Shown piece after piece: positions 26,194 through 35,260 of a stretch of 64,000 nucleotides of DNA. Below the pieces are notes generated by a model. That model was not told the origin of the DNA, searched no databases, and worked only from the letters and a program-made list of their open reading frames with translations. A program made the translations under genes and the position numbers. The stretch is from Allomuricauda sp. (lineage in GTDB: Bacteria > Bacteroidota > Bacteroidia > Flavobacteriales > Flavobacteriaceae), in assembly GCF_013911645.1 (NCBI RefSeq), contig NZ_JACESV010000006.1:80400-144399 (forward strand), given 5' to 3'. The first letter of the stretch is position 1, and each line of letters starts with the position of its first letter.

Positions 26194-27195
26194 TTATTGA
26201 CTACAGTCAGTATCTCCTTGGTTAAAGTCAGTTCTTACAACGGTCCCCGTTGTTCTTAGGTTCCATACCTCTTGGGGCAAACATTTCAAAACATTGTTTC
26301 CAGAAAGGTTTAAAAGTGAAAGATTATTCAGGCTTGCGTATTCAGAGGGTACACTTCCAAAGAAATTGACTTGTAAGGCCAGCGTCCCCAATTTTTGTAA
26401 ATTTCCAATTCCTACTGGAAGCGTCTCCAATTCATTAAAAGGTATAGTTAGAAATTCGAGGTTTTGTAAGAGGCCGATACTTTCAGGAATAGTGGTGAGT
26501 TCATTTTTTTCAAGTGTTAACCATTGTAAAGAACTTAGGTTTCCGATGGTTTGTGGAAGCTTAAGCAAATTGTTGGAATTAAGATCCAAATATTCCAAAC
26601 GGGCCAAATTGCCAATGGATTGAGGAAGTTCAGTTAGTAGATTGTTTTGAAGGGTAAGTCGAGTAAGGTTTTCCCAGTTGCCAATGTCGGCAGGTATGTC
26701 AACAAGTTGGTTCTCAGTTGAACTGAACTCTTCAATTAAGGTCCAATTACCAATACTTTCCGGTAAACTGGATAAGTTATTTCTATCCAAATAAGCTGTT
26801 TTAATTTTTGTTAGCTTTCCTATTTCATCAGAAATGTATGTTAACTGATTGTCGGCTAAGTCCAATAACTCCACTTCAGTAAGAACTCCTATGGATGAGG
26901 GAATGATGGACAAATCTTTAAAAGACAGATCAAGAACTACAACTCTATATGCTGTTATGTCTGCGCCTGAACCACTTGCGGTTGCTCCAACGGATATTAA
27001 AAATTGAAATATTGAAGAATCTATGTTATCCCACCTCGGATCGGAAACATATAGGTTATTGGCTTCATAAATTGCCTTTAATGCTTGAACATCTTCAAAT
27101 AGCCCTGCATTTTCAGAGGGTGGTGAATCATCATTTGCAGTATCACAAGAGATAGCTATTAATAAAAGGACAAAAAATAGTTGTATTTTTTTCAT
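26194..27195 (-). CDS. Leucine-rich-repeat lipoprotein
   Basis: The 333-residue protein has a lipoprotein signal (LLLIAISCDTAND). After a linker it carries about nine 23-residue leucine-rich repeats of the LPxSIGNLxxLxxLxLxxN type (for example LTELPQSIGNLARLEYLDLN), similar to plant intracellular Ras-group LRR proteins. The end is capped by a Cys-containing segment (CLPQEVWNLRTTGTV). Such repeats make a curved protein-binding surface. It lies 11 nt upstream of the giant LRR/TSP3 gene, so the two may bind the same partner or each other. Confidence 0.8.
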   Translation of the reverse strand: MKKIQLFFVLLLIAISCDTANDDSPPSENAGLFEDVQALKAIYEANNLYVSDPRWDNIDSSIFQFLISVGATASGSGADITAYRVVVLDLSFKDLSIIPSSIGVLTEVELLDLADNQLTYISDEIGKLTKIKTAYLDRNNLSSLPESIGNWTLIEEFSSTENQLVDIPADIGNWENLTRLTLQNNLLTELPQSIGNLARLEYLDLNSNNLLKLPQTIGNLSSLQWLTLEKNELTTIPESIGLLQNLEFLTIPFNELETLPVGIGNLQKLGTLALQVNFFGSVPSEYASLNNLSLLNLSGNNVLKCLPQEVWNLRTTGTVVRTDFNQGDTDCSQ

Positions 27196-27206
27196 AGTTT
27201 AGTTTT

Positions 27207-27695
27207 TTAATCAATTCTTATCAACCCTTCAGCATTACCTATGAAGAATTCCAAATCATTGGCGTTCAATTTGAAAACACGCCCGGAAAATTCGAACACG
27301 GTCGCATTCTCGCTAACATTAACAGTACCTTCTTTGAAATAGGCGTCTTCGTTAATGCTCAATAGGTCCGCATGGAAAAAAGAAATATCCACATACTCAC
27401 ATTCCCCATTTACAATACTATAACGGTCATCCTGTAAGTTTTCATTGTCCGATGCAATTTCCAATTTCATTGAATTTTCTCCATCAAAACCATTGTAGTT
27501 AAAACCAACAGTGCTGAAATATCTGAAACAATCTGTGTCGAAAGTGGATTCATAAGACTGGAACAGGTCATCAAACTCGAGAATCTGGGAAGTTGCTGTG
27601 ATTTCAATATAGTTGACAAGGTCTACTTCGGTGCTTTCTGTACAAAGCGATAGAAAGAAAGTAGTGGATAAAATGGCTATAGATGAGAGTTTCAT
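27207..27695 (-). CDS. Small lipoprotein, unknown function
   Basis: From ATG at 27695 the protein has 162 residues; the longer frame to 27719 would need a TTG inside the upstream gene. A lipoprotein-like signal (AILSTTFFLSLCTES) is followed by a beta-rich, acidic body with no recognised domain (segments such as CFRYFSTVGFNYNGFDGEN and GRVFKLNANDLEFFIGN). It lies between the VWA lipoprotein and the LRR lipoprotein with gaps of 11 nt, so it is part of the same operon. Confidence 0.65.
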   Translation of the reverse strand: MKLSSIAILSTTFFLSLCTESTEVDLVNYIEITATSQILEFDDLFQSYESTFDTDCFRYFSTVGFNYNGFDGENSMKLEIASDNENLQDDRYSIVNGECEYVDISFFHADLLSINEDAYFKEGTVNVSENATVFEFSGRVFKLNANDLEFFIGNAEGLIRID

Positions 27696-27706
27696 GAATG
27701 TGATTG

Positions 27707-30700
27707 TTATTGTTTGCAATTGCCGCTTGTCAGTTCTTCAAAAGTTGGATTGTATAGATTATTAGTAATTATTGAATTATTACTTAGGTTTGTGAAATCA
27801 GTTTTTAAATCACAGTAATCATTGAGCAGTGGATTACGATACAACAGTAATGTTGTTAAATTTAGATTGCTCATTCCATCTCCTAGTCCTTTTAAGGAGG
27901 TAAGATTAGAATTGTCGTTTAGAGCTAAATATTCAATGTTCCTAATGGAATTTAGTCCCTCTAGATTAACAACCTTTCCGCAATTGGCTAGTCTAAATAT
28001 TTCTAATTCTGACAGGTTTGATAGTGCTCCTAAATCATTAAAACTTTCACAATTTTGAACGCTAATAATATTAGGGCTCAGATTACCAATACCTACTAGA
28101 TTTTTGATTTTTGAGCAATCACGGATAGATAAACTACCCAAATCAGATATACGGTCTAAGCCATCAATTGTTTCAAGTTCAGTACTGTTAATAATAACAA
28201 GTGAATTTAGGTTCGAAAGACTATTGAAAAATGAAATGTTGAGATCCCTTTGTTGTATTTCGACTAAACTTATACTTTCCAGAGAAGTAATTGAGTTGGA
28301 ATTTAATATAGAGTTAATTCCATTAAAAGCTTCGTAATTAGGAGAATCAAGGCGTAATGAGTTAAATGACGCTTTGTTATTGAAAAGTAGGTTTTCTAAA
28401 TTTCCTTCAACCCAAAAAGAATCGAAGTTAATAGTGTTGTTTGTATTAATAAATAGTTTGTTCACATTGGCCAGTCTGATTCGATCTATACTTTCTATGC
28501 CACTTAAAAAATTAATATTTAAATCAGAAATATGGTTTTCTATCCATACTGAGGTTAATTTAAAATTTGTTAGTTCTCCATAAACAGAAATATCCTCTAA
28601 AACTGGATTTTCAGTAACGTGTATAGATGATTCTGAGACTATGGAATTATTATATGCTGTTTTTAGAATACTAATGTTATTGAGACTATTGAAAATTTTT
28701 AATTTAGGATTATTGTGAAGGTTAAGGCTTCCAACAGCTATTGCCGGATAGTTTTCTAAGGAATTGAAAGCATTGAAAATTTCTAAATTAGGTTGATTTT
28801 CGATTTTGAAACTTATAAATGGGGTAGATGCGTTGTTAGCGTTATTTGAAGAAGTTTCAAAACTCATAAATGTTTTTATCTCTTTGACATTGTTGAATGA
28901 ATTGATTTCAACGATTTTAGGATTATGGCTTCCATATAAAAAGCCATCTATAACTTCTCCTCCTGGCAGGTCACCAATAATTCTCTTAAGATTTTCATTA
29001 TTATCAATTAATACTATCCCTTTGAATTCTTCAAGTGAATATAAATTTTCAAAATTTAAGACCCCTCCATTATACCCTGATACAATGATTTCATCTAATT
29101 GCTCAAGACTTGCCAATGCACTTGTTGGAGTCCAATTTGAAGGCAAATAATTTTGAATTTTTAGTGAACCTATTTCCTTAATTGAGTTTAATGGCGTAAG
29201 GTCTACATTTTCTGTACTGGTAAAGGCTAATAACAAATTGCCAACCTTATTAATAGAGCTACAAGACAAGTCAGTAATATTCTCGTTGGTCACAATTAGG
29301 TTTTGGATTATTCCTTCTGTTATTTCGAATTCACCTAATTCACTCTCAGCATATAAGTCATCACTGTCATTATCATTTGTCTTAACCTTCCAATAATATT
29401 TTTTCCCTACTTCTACTGGTGTGTTATTGACAAAGGTGATTTCATCTGGATTATCAGAATAATTGTATTCAATTGAAGCATCCATCTTCATTTCCTCAGG
29501 ACTCTCTCCTATAAATAATTCATAAACTATTATGTCCTCATTTTCGGAATCGGAATCTATGCTTTTTCCAATTTGAAATTCAATTTGACAGATTGTTGGA
29601 TTGATTGATAAAAGGCCATTGGTTATGCCATCATTTATATTCGGACTTATTAAAGTTGCTGCACTGGGCGCCACAGGCTCATAGAACCCAGTAGAGGTAA
29701 ACTCACCCACGGCATATTGATCCGTCTCTTCATTGCTGTTTTCCTTGTGGTAAACCTTAAGGTAATGGTTGTTGTCTCCTCTTTTTGGGGTCTCATAATT
29801 CAATAAATAAATGCTATTGGCGTAATTTTCAATTTCGGTTTGTATCAACCCAAAGTTTTCATTGACACTTCCAATAGTTTCAGATGGGAAATAGAAGTAC
29901 TCACCAAAAAGATTTTTGATATTGTCTTCATCCAAATCTGCACTACTTAAACCTACGACATAAGCGTTTTTATCGATAAGTGCTTCTTTGGCTGCTGTGA
30001 AGGTATTGCTCGCCTGGGTATCATCCCCATCGGTGAATATGATTAGATTACCAACAGTCACTTCATTCTCAACAAAACCATTAGTGAAGGAATTTGCAGC
30101 GGTCACCACAGCTCCATAAAAATCGGTGGAACCAGTTCCCAATTGTAGATTGTCAATAGTACCTTTCAGCTGTTCCTTATCTGTTGAATAATCCTGTACC
30201 AGCTCGGTTGTGGAGGAGAAAGTATAAATGGCTATTTCCTGGAAAGGCAAAGCCCCATCAATTAAAGTCTTAAGTTCTTCTTTTAGCGTTACAAAGTCAG
30301 TTTGTATGGAATTTGAAACATCTATCAAGAGTGCCGTTCTCATTTCTAATTCAAAGGAATTTCTATCGAACAAGGTCGCCTTGGATTCATCGATCGGACT
30401 TTCTTCATCATTTTCGGTAATACGCAAATCTTCAATCATTAAATTGGGCACACCTCTGAACATACTATCAGAAACTTGAAATAGCACGTTCACATCAAAA
30501 GGGTCAGCAGTAGAAGTTTGATAGGTTGTGAACCGATAAAAATCCGTAGGAGCAACTTCTTCACCCGAGTCACTGTTATTGCCTGAATCATCTGGGTTAT
30601 CTATTACTGTTTCTTCGTCATCATCCAATACATTTTCATCAATAGGGGTTTCTGTTGTAGAACATCCTATTATTAAAAACAATGTCAAAAACGGTATCAA

Positions 30701-30733
30701 TTTGTGCAATGGGGCGCAGTAATTTTTTTTCAT
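27707..30733 (-). CDS. VWA-domain lipoprotein with leucine-rich receptor-L-like repeats
   Basis: The 1008-residue protein has a lipoprotein signal (LFLIIGC, Cys24) and an acidic linker. A von Willebrand factor A domain (about 130-315) shows the MIDAS motif DVSNS in TALLIDVSNSIQTD and the downstream TDGDDT. An FN3-like section follows (about 370-475). The C-terminal half (about 480-1000) is made of leucine/isoleucine-rich repeats with asparagine ladders (for example LEELDEIIVSGYNGGVLN-like units), similar to receptor L-domains. The VWA metal site suggests ligand binding. It is 2 nt from the DUF5723 gene, so the beta-barrel and this lipoprotein may work together. Confidence 0.75.
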   Translation of the reverse strand: MKKNYCAPLHKLIPFLTLFLIIGCSTTETPIDENVLDDDEETVIDNPDDSGNNSDSGEEVAPTDFYRFTTYQTSTADPFDVNVLFQVSDSMFRGVPNLMIEDLRITENDEESPIDESKATLFDRNSFELEMRTALLIDVSNSIQTDFVTLKEELKTLIDGALPFQEIAIYTFSSTTELVQDYSTDKEQLKGTIDNLQLGTGSTDFYGAVVTAANSFTNGFVENEVTVGNLIIFTDGDDTQASNTFTAAKEALIDKNAYVVGLSSADLDEDNIKNLFGEYFYFPSETIGSVNENFGLIQTEIENYANSIYLLNYETPKRGDNNHYLKVYHKENSNEETDQYAVGEFTSTGFYEPVAPSAATLISPNINDGITNGLLSINPTICQIEFQIGKSIDSDSENEDIIVYELFIGESPEEMKMDASIEYNYSDNPDEITFVNNTPVEVGKKYYWKVKTNDNDSDDLYAESELGEFEITEGIIQNLIVTNENITDLSCSSINKVGNLLLAFTSTENVDLTPLNSIKEIGSLKIQNYLPSNWTPTSALASLEQLDEIIVSGYNGGVLNFENLYSLEEFKGIVLIDNNENLKRIIGDLPGGEVIDGFLYGSHNPKIVEINSFNNVKEIKTFMSFETSSNNANNASTPFISFKIENQPNLEIFNAFNSLENYPAIAVGSLNLHNNPKLKIFNSLNNISILKTAYNNSIVSESSIHVTENPVLEDISVYGELTNFKLTSVWIENHISDLNINFLSGIESIDRIRLANVNKLFINTNNTINFDSFWVEGNLENLLFNNKASFNSLRLDSPNYEAFNGINSILNSNSITSLESISLVEIQQRDLNISFFNSLSNLNSLVIINSTELETIDGLDRISDLGSLSIRDCSKIKNLVGIGNLSPNIISVQNCESFNDLGALSNLSELEIFRLANCGKVVNLEGLNSIRNIEYLALNDNSNLTSLKGLGDGMSNLNLTTLLLYRNPLLNDYCDLKTDFTNLSNNSIITNNLYNPTFEELTSGNCKQ

Positions 30734-30735
30734 AA

Positions 30736-32085
30736 TTATTTTCTTTTGTAATGTAGAGGCGCCTTAAACCCCATATAAAAATTCGCTGTTTGGGTACTTG
30801 TTGTCAATACGTTTCCTAGAATACTTCCTGAACCTAATATCAAGGGGCCGAGTTTTACCCCAACGCCCATACTGTACTTGCCCAAAGTGCTATAGCCAAT
30901 GGGCAAATAAAATCCCAGTTTTCTTCGTTCAAAACGTGGTGTTAGGGAGATTAGGTTTAATCTATTGTTATTAAAGAATTTGTCTTTGTTGACCAAAGTT
31001 TGGTTTACATCCAAATTCAAATACAGGTCCGAGGTGAATTTATAGTCAATGTTCACATTGAGGGATGTGGGCAATGCCGTGGTAACATCTCCTGAATCGC
31101 GTATTTCCGGAAAGTTGTCCTCAATGGCCAAGATGATGTCATCTTCGGCAGCTGCTACATCAATTGCACCATTCAAAACGTAACGTTCTAGCACAATATC
31201 TCTATAGGTAATCGCGCCAAAATCCAAAAGGGAAACTCCTAACTTAAACCTGTAGTTGTTTACGGCATCTGGATTTTCCCGGCCATTGAAGGATTGGGAA
31301 GAGCGTGTCCTAAATTCATATACAAACCCAATATCAAAACCAATGCCTGGAGCCAAATTTCTAAAGAGGTCATGATTCTCCAGCGTATCTTCAACATTGG
31401 AAGTATTTGAAAAATCACCGTTAAGCTCAACGGTTTGATTGTCCATATTAAGACTTCCTGATAATTGTGTAGAGTATACTTGTGAAAAACCAAAACCTGC
31501 CAAGAATTTTACGGTTATTCCACCTTTTAAAAAATTCCTGTTGCGGTCATCAAACAAAATTCTCCCATAACTCACACCGATTTCGGCCCAAACGTGTGAA
31601 GTACCATCAAAATCATTTTGTTGGAAATCGAATTCGGTATCCGGAAACCCATCAAGCAAGGCTTCAAAAAATTCTCCATTGAAATTAAGATAGTTGTTTA
31701 TGGCCCTTACTCTTGTGATCAAACCAATGCTTTGGTTTTGTTTGAACTTGAACATAAAGGAGGGTCCCAAAACCTCTAAGTTCGCCAGGAGGTTGTTGCT
31801 GTCGGAAGGATTTTTATCCAGCCCCAAGAAATCACTGCCCTCCACGAACTCGCTGATGTTGTCCAAGGATAGGCTTACATAATCATTGGCCCCGAGGACA
31901 CTCAGTGAAAATAAATTGATGTCGGCCCTGATTCTTGCATCTGCAATGTTCCCGGGATTGCTCAGAACCCCGTGAAGGCCACTATAATTGTCGGTATTGA
32001 AACCTAAATACGATTGGCCATATGTTGCAAGACTTATGCCACCTATCAAGAAAAATAGTTTCATCCTAAGGACCGCTGTATTCAT
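30736..32085 (-). CDS. DUF5723 outer-membrane beta-barrel protein
   Basis: The 449-residue protein has a signal peptide (LFFLIGGISLATYGQ). It is rich in amphipathic strands with regular aromatic residues, and the start SYLGFNTDNYSGLHGVLSNPGN with the PGNIAD motif matches DUF5723, a Bacteroidota outer-membrane family related to PorV/FadL-like barrels. It ends in a typical outer-membrane strand with aromatic residues (TANFYMGFKAPLHY). It is the first gene of the surface cluster. A role as anchor or exporter partner for the downstream T9SS proteins is inference. Met8 (32064) is an alternative start. Confidence 0.75.
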   Translation of the reverse strand: MNTAVLRMKLFFLIGGISLATYGQSYLGFNTDNYSGLHGVLSNPGNIADARIRADINLFSLSVLGANDYVSLSLDNISEFVEGSDFLGLDKNPSDSNNLLANLEVLGPSFMFKFKQNQSIGLITRVRAINNYLNFNGEFFEALLDGFPDTEFDFQQNDFDGTSHVWAEIGVSYGRILFDDRNRNFLKGGITVKFLAGFGFSQVYSTQLSGSLNMDNQTVELNGDFSNTSNVEDTLENHDLFRNLAPGIGFDIGFVYEFRTRSSQSFNGRENPDAVNNYRFKLGVSLLDFGAITYRDIVLERYVLNGAIDVAAAEDDIILAIEDNFPEIRDSGDVTTALPTSLNVNIDYKFTSDLYLNLDVNQTLVNKDKFFNNNRLNLISLTPRFERRKLGFYLPIGYSTLGKYSMGVGVKLGPLILGSGSILGNVLTTSTQTANFYMGFKAPLHYKRK

Positions 32086-32248
32086 TTGTTTGGTATGAGG
32101 TTACGGAAACCAAACTAACTGAATATCAATGTGTTTTTATGAAAAATGTCGTGAATGACAGGTTTTTTATCGTGAAATACAGTTAGCCGATTCTATGGAT
32201 GTAAGCTAACAGTAAAGGGAAAAGGGGTCAATACGCCAAAAGGCCTAT

Positions 32249-32941
32249 TTATAGGAGTAGAAAAGCCCTAGCCACTTTCTCAAGGTCGGTTCTTTTAGTT
32301 GTGCCCAACTTTAAAAATATGTTTTCGCAGTGTTTTTTGACGGTCTTTTCCGATATGAAGAGCGAATGCGAAATCTCCTTCCTTGTTTTTTCCTTGCCCA
32401 GTTCAGCCAAAATTTCCTTCTCCCTGGACGTAAGCGTATTAAATTGGGTGAAGTATTTGTTGATAATCTTATTGATACCAAATAACTGGTTTACCTTGTT
32501 GGTCAAGTATTCAATATCATTGGGGAAAAGTGAGATGGAAATAAGTTGGTTTTCATTTAAAATCTTGGTCGAAGTAAAATGGTATATATGGTTATCGTCC
32601 TTATGGTATTGCCAATCTTGAAAGAAAGGGACAACCTGGTGAAAATCATCCTTCGCCAGTTCGGTCATTAATTTTGGATAAACGATTTCACGCGTATGTT
32701 TACTTTGATGTTTTTCAAAAATTGAAGCGCCCATTTCCTCCAATTCCTCAAGGGAGTAGCGTAAGATTTCTTGTCCCCTTTTGGAAATATACTCTATGGC
32801 TAAATCCTCTTTAGAATTAACATGCATTATTCCCGGAATTATATCCGAAAGGTCATCCAGCGATATCGTTCCATTATTGATGAGTTTACTTAACTTGAAT
32901 AATTGTTTCGGTTGATCGTTTAAAAATTCCTTTTCAGTCAT
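32249..32941 (-). CDS. LuxR-type transcriptional regulator (first of tandem pair)
   Basis: The 230-residue protein has a PAS-like N-terminal domain (about 30-150) and a C-terminal LuxR/GerE HTH (about 165-228): LTSREKEILAELGKEKTRKE, then ISHSLFISEKTVKKHCENIF. It lacks the receiver domain of NarL-type regulators. It is about 50% identical by eye to the product of the neighbouring gene (33008-33697) over the full length, so the two arose by tandem duplication. It lies 163 nt upstream of, and on the same strand as, the DUF5723-led surface cluster and is a candidate regulator of it. Confidence 0.8.
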   Translation of the reverse strand: MTEKEFLNDQPKQLFKLSKLINNGTISLDDLSDIIPGIMHVNSKEDLAIEYISKRGQEILRYSLEELEEMGASIFEKHQSKHTREIVYPKLMTELAKDDFHQVVPFFQDWQYHKDDNHIYHFTSTKILNENQLISISLFPNDIEYLTNKVNQLFGINKIINKYFTQFNTLTSREKEILAELGKEKTRKEISHSLFISEKTVKKHCENIFLKLGTTKRTDLEKVARAFLLL

Positions 32942-33007
32942 TTACTAAAAAAATTATGAATTATGAGATACAATTCGGTTATGATGTACTTATCAAAAAA
33001 GTTGTTT

Positions 33008-33697
33008 TTAAAGTAACCGAAAGGCATCAGCGATTTTCTTGATTTCAGTTCGTTTACTTGTACCCAATTTCTTGAAAATATTTTCACAGTGTTTTTTAAC
33101 TGTTTTTGGGTCTATGAAAAGCATTTGGGAAATTTCCTTTCTCGTAAACTCTCTACCGAGATAATTAACTATTTCCTTTTCTCTTTTAGTGAGGAACAAA
33201 TATTGCTGATAATACCGCTCAAATATTGCATTGATTCCAATAATAGCGTTTACATTTTTAGATAATTCTTTTATTTTTTGAGGAAATAGAGTAATGGAAA
33301 TCAATTGATTATCATTAAGTATCTTACTGGTGGTATAGACTAAAAAAGGATTGTCGTCTTTATCATGTCTCCAATCTTGGAAAAAAGAAACTGAATTATC
33401 ATTTTCATCCCTTGATATCTGTTCAAAGAGCTTGGGATAGGTAACATTCAAAGTATAGTCACTTTGATGTCTTTGAAGCACCTCTGCACCCAACATATCC
33501 AATTCTTCCATTGAATACCTTATGATATCTTGTCCCGTTTTGGACATATACTCCAATGCCAAATCATCACGGGAATTAATATGTAACATACCTGGAACTA
33601 TTTCAGATAGGTCATCTAAGTCCAACAGACCTTTCTGAATCAATTGACTTATTTTATAGAGTTGTTTGGGCTGGTCGCTCAGTTCTTTGTGAATCAT
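33008..33697 (-). CDS. LuxR-type transcriptional regulator (second of tandem pair)
   Basis: The 229-residue protein has the same layout as its neighbour: PAS-like domain (about 28-150) and LuxR HTH (about 163-226; LTKREKEIVNYLGREFTRKE, ISQMLFIDPKTVKKHCENIF). Shared phrases such as SMEELDMLGAEVLQRHQS versus SLEELEEMGASIFEKHQS show full-length paralogy. It is transcribed first; 66 nt separate it from the second gene. A perfect 7-bp dyad stands 50 nt upstream of its ATG and may be its operator. Confidence 0.8.
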   Translation of the reverse strand: MIHKELSDQPKQLYKISQLIQKGLLDLDDLSEIVPGMLHINSRDDLALEYMSKTGQDIIRYSMEELDMLGAEVLQRHQSDYTLNVTYPKLFEQISRDENDNSVSFFQDWRHDKDDNPFLVYTTSKILNDNQLISITLFPQKIKELSKNVNAIIGINAIFERYYQQYLFLTKREKEIVNYLGREFTRKEISQMLFIDPKTVKKHCENIFKKLGTSKRTEIKKIADAFRLL

Positions 33698-33746
33698 GAA
33701 GTTAATGGTTAGTTTTTACTTTTTGAATTTAAGGATTTTTTATAAT

Positions 33747-33765
33747 ATACTCAAAATGTGAGTAT
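33747..33765. promoter_or_regulatory. Candidate operator dyad upstream of the LuxR pair
   Basis: ATACTCA-AAATG-TGAGTAT is a perfect inverted repeat with 7-bp arms and a 5-bp centre. It lies 50-68 nt upstream of the ATG at 33697, the right place for control of the tandem LuxR genes. LuxR/GerE proteins bind dyads of about this size. No second copy was noticed in the window. Confidence 0.45.
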
Positions 33766-34221
33766 TGCGGTATATTGACGCGTTATTTTGGATGCCCAAG
33801 GTCATCAAAATCAATAACCTTTCCGACTATATAATTTCTTCGAGGAGTTACTGATTTAAGGAGAATGTTTCTTAGAGACAGTAGCGGTAAAGTGAAATTT
33901 CTTAAACCCATGAAATTCAAAAATAGAATCATAATAAGCCCGAATCTTCACATCACTTTTGCATTTACCACGAATTGATTTTCTAGTTTTTGACAAACAA
34001 GTATCAACAAAGCGCAATATGATATTTATTGAGGTTTTTCGGGATGTTCGTGCTTTTTGGCGTTACCTTTTATGTTACAAAGAATGCTAATTATTAGGGT
34101 CTATTGTTACACGGATGGTATGGTTGGGTAAGGGCTTATAAACTTCATGCTGAAGAATAAAAATATGTTCATTTTACCGCTTTTAGGGCACTACTGTTTT
34201 CTTGTTGGTCATCCAAGATGT
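33766..34221. other. Gene-free stretch with a possible gene fragment
   Basis: On the minus strand a frame without start reads RFVDTCLSKTRKSIRGKCK, then SDVKIRAYYDSIFEFHGF and KKFHFTATVSKKHSP before TAA at 33858-33856. It may be the 3' end of a lost gene; the family is not recognised. Nothing else was seen here. Confidence 0.2.
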
Positions 34222-34719
34222 TTAAGGAGCTTCCATTAGGGTTCCCTTAAACCTGCCCTCGGTAATTCTTAGAACATATTCAATGCTCTTGCCAACCTCG
34301 GCCTCGGGAAACAGTTCCAGCTCAAAGCTTCCGGTCAAGGATTTACTGGATTGGTCATAGGACTCCACCACAAAGGTGGCTGTTTCGGGTTCCTGCAGGG
34401 TATATTGCGCCACAATGGCATCCCCACCTAGGGTATCGTAGTATAGACCATTTTCCTTGGCCAAGGTATAGCTGCCCTCACCCTCAAACTTCACCTTGAC
34501 CATCAAAACCCCATTGTCGAGCCCTTCCCCTATGGCCAAAAAGACCAGGGTACCGTTCTCCATCAGCTGCAGTTCAGTCCTGCCTTTCCAGAGGACATCG
34601 TCCTTTTGGGCCACGAACGTGTTCTCGGTCAAGGTAATTTCGGAACCATCATCGGTATCGCATCCAAGAATGAACAACAAGATAAATGGAAGCAGGTATA
34701 GCAATCGCATGCGTATCAT
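34222..34719 (-). CDS. Lipoprotein of unknown function
   Basis: The frame is open back to 34911, but the lipoprotein signal begins at Met65 of that frame (MIRMRLLYLLPFILLFILGC), so ATG at 34719 (or 34710) is preferred, giving about 165 residues. The mature part is a beta-rich domain of about 145 residues with regularly spaced strands (FVAQKDDVLWKGRTELQLME; GSFELELFPEAEVG). This suggests a small lipocalin- or jelly-roll-like fold, as in DUF6252-type lipoproteins of Bacteroidota, though that match is not certain. It stands alone. Confidence 0.65.
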   Translation of the reverse strand: MIRMRLLYLLPFILLFILGCDTDDGSEITLTENTFVAQKDDVLWKGRTELQLMENGTLVFLAIGEGLDNGVLMVKVKFEGEGSYTLAKENGLYYDTLGGDAIVAQYTLQEPETATFVVESYDQSSKSLTGSFELELFPEAEVGKSIEYVLRITEGRFKGTLMEAP

Positions 34720-35260
34720 TGGGCTTTTTACTATTAGATGGTGGGATGGTGGATGGGTTGCTTCTATTTCGGTACGACTATCTGTAGCTTGTCCAACGAC
34801 AAAGTTGTCTTGAAAATTCTCAGCCAGCAATGTAACCAGTAGGTCCATGGGGTTAACCAAGTTCTCCCTGACAACCTGCCCATCTGGTTTTCCTTTGATG
34901 GGTTCTTTCATCGCATTTAAGCTGGTTAAGTTGCAGAATCGTCACTATCCTTTTAGTTTCGGGGTGCCTTCCTATGGGAGCGGATCATATCCACTACAAG
35001 ATTCCTTGAGGTTTTAATAATATGGCAGCCTGCCATCCCATAACCGGAAAAACGAATTCATTTACCGGGTCAGTTGTCGGGTGCAAAAAACGGGCATGGC
35101 ATACCACCTTCGCCGGGAAAAAATGAGCATAGCATAGTAACCAAAATAATGACCTACAACCTAGTACAACGAAATATTGGGTGGTTCAATTTTGCCATTT
35201 TTTGTGACCTCAACCATCCGTCTCATCCAGACCGTATTTGTTTTAAACAAATATTTTCCA
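34720..35260. other. Gene-free stretch
   Basis: No convincing gene. The sequence between 34720 and 34911 is open in the lipoprotein frame but lacks a signal or domain. A perfect palindrome ATGGCAG-C-CTGCCAT lies at 35022-35036; its 1-nt centre is too short for a hairpin loop, so it may be a protein-binding site or chance. Confidence 0.3.

Noticed and set aside
35022..35036. Palindrome ATGGCAG-C-CTGCCAT as a terminator
   Set aside because: The 1-nt centre cannot form a normal loop and no T-run follows.
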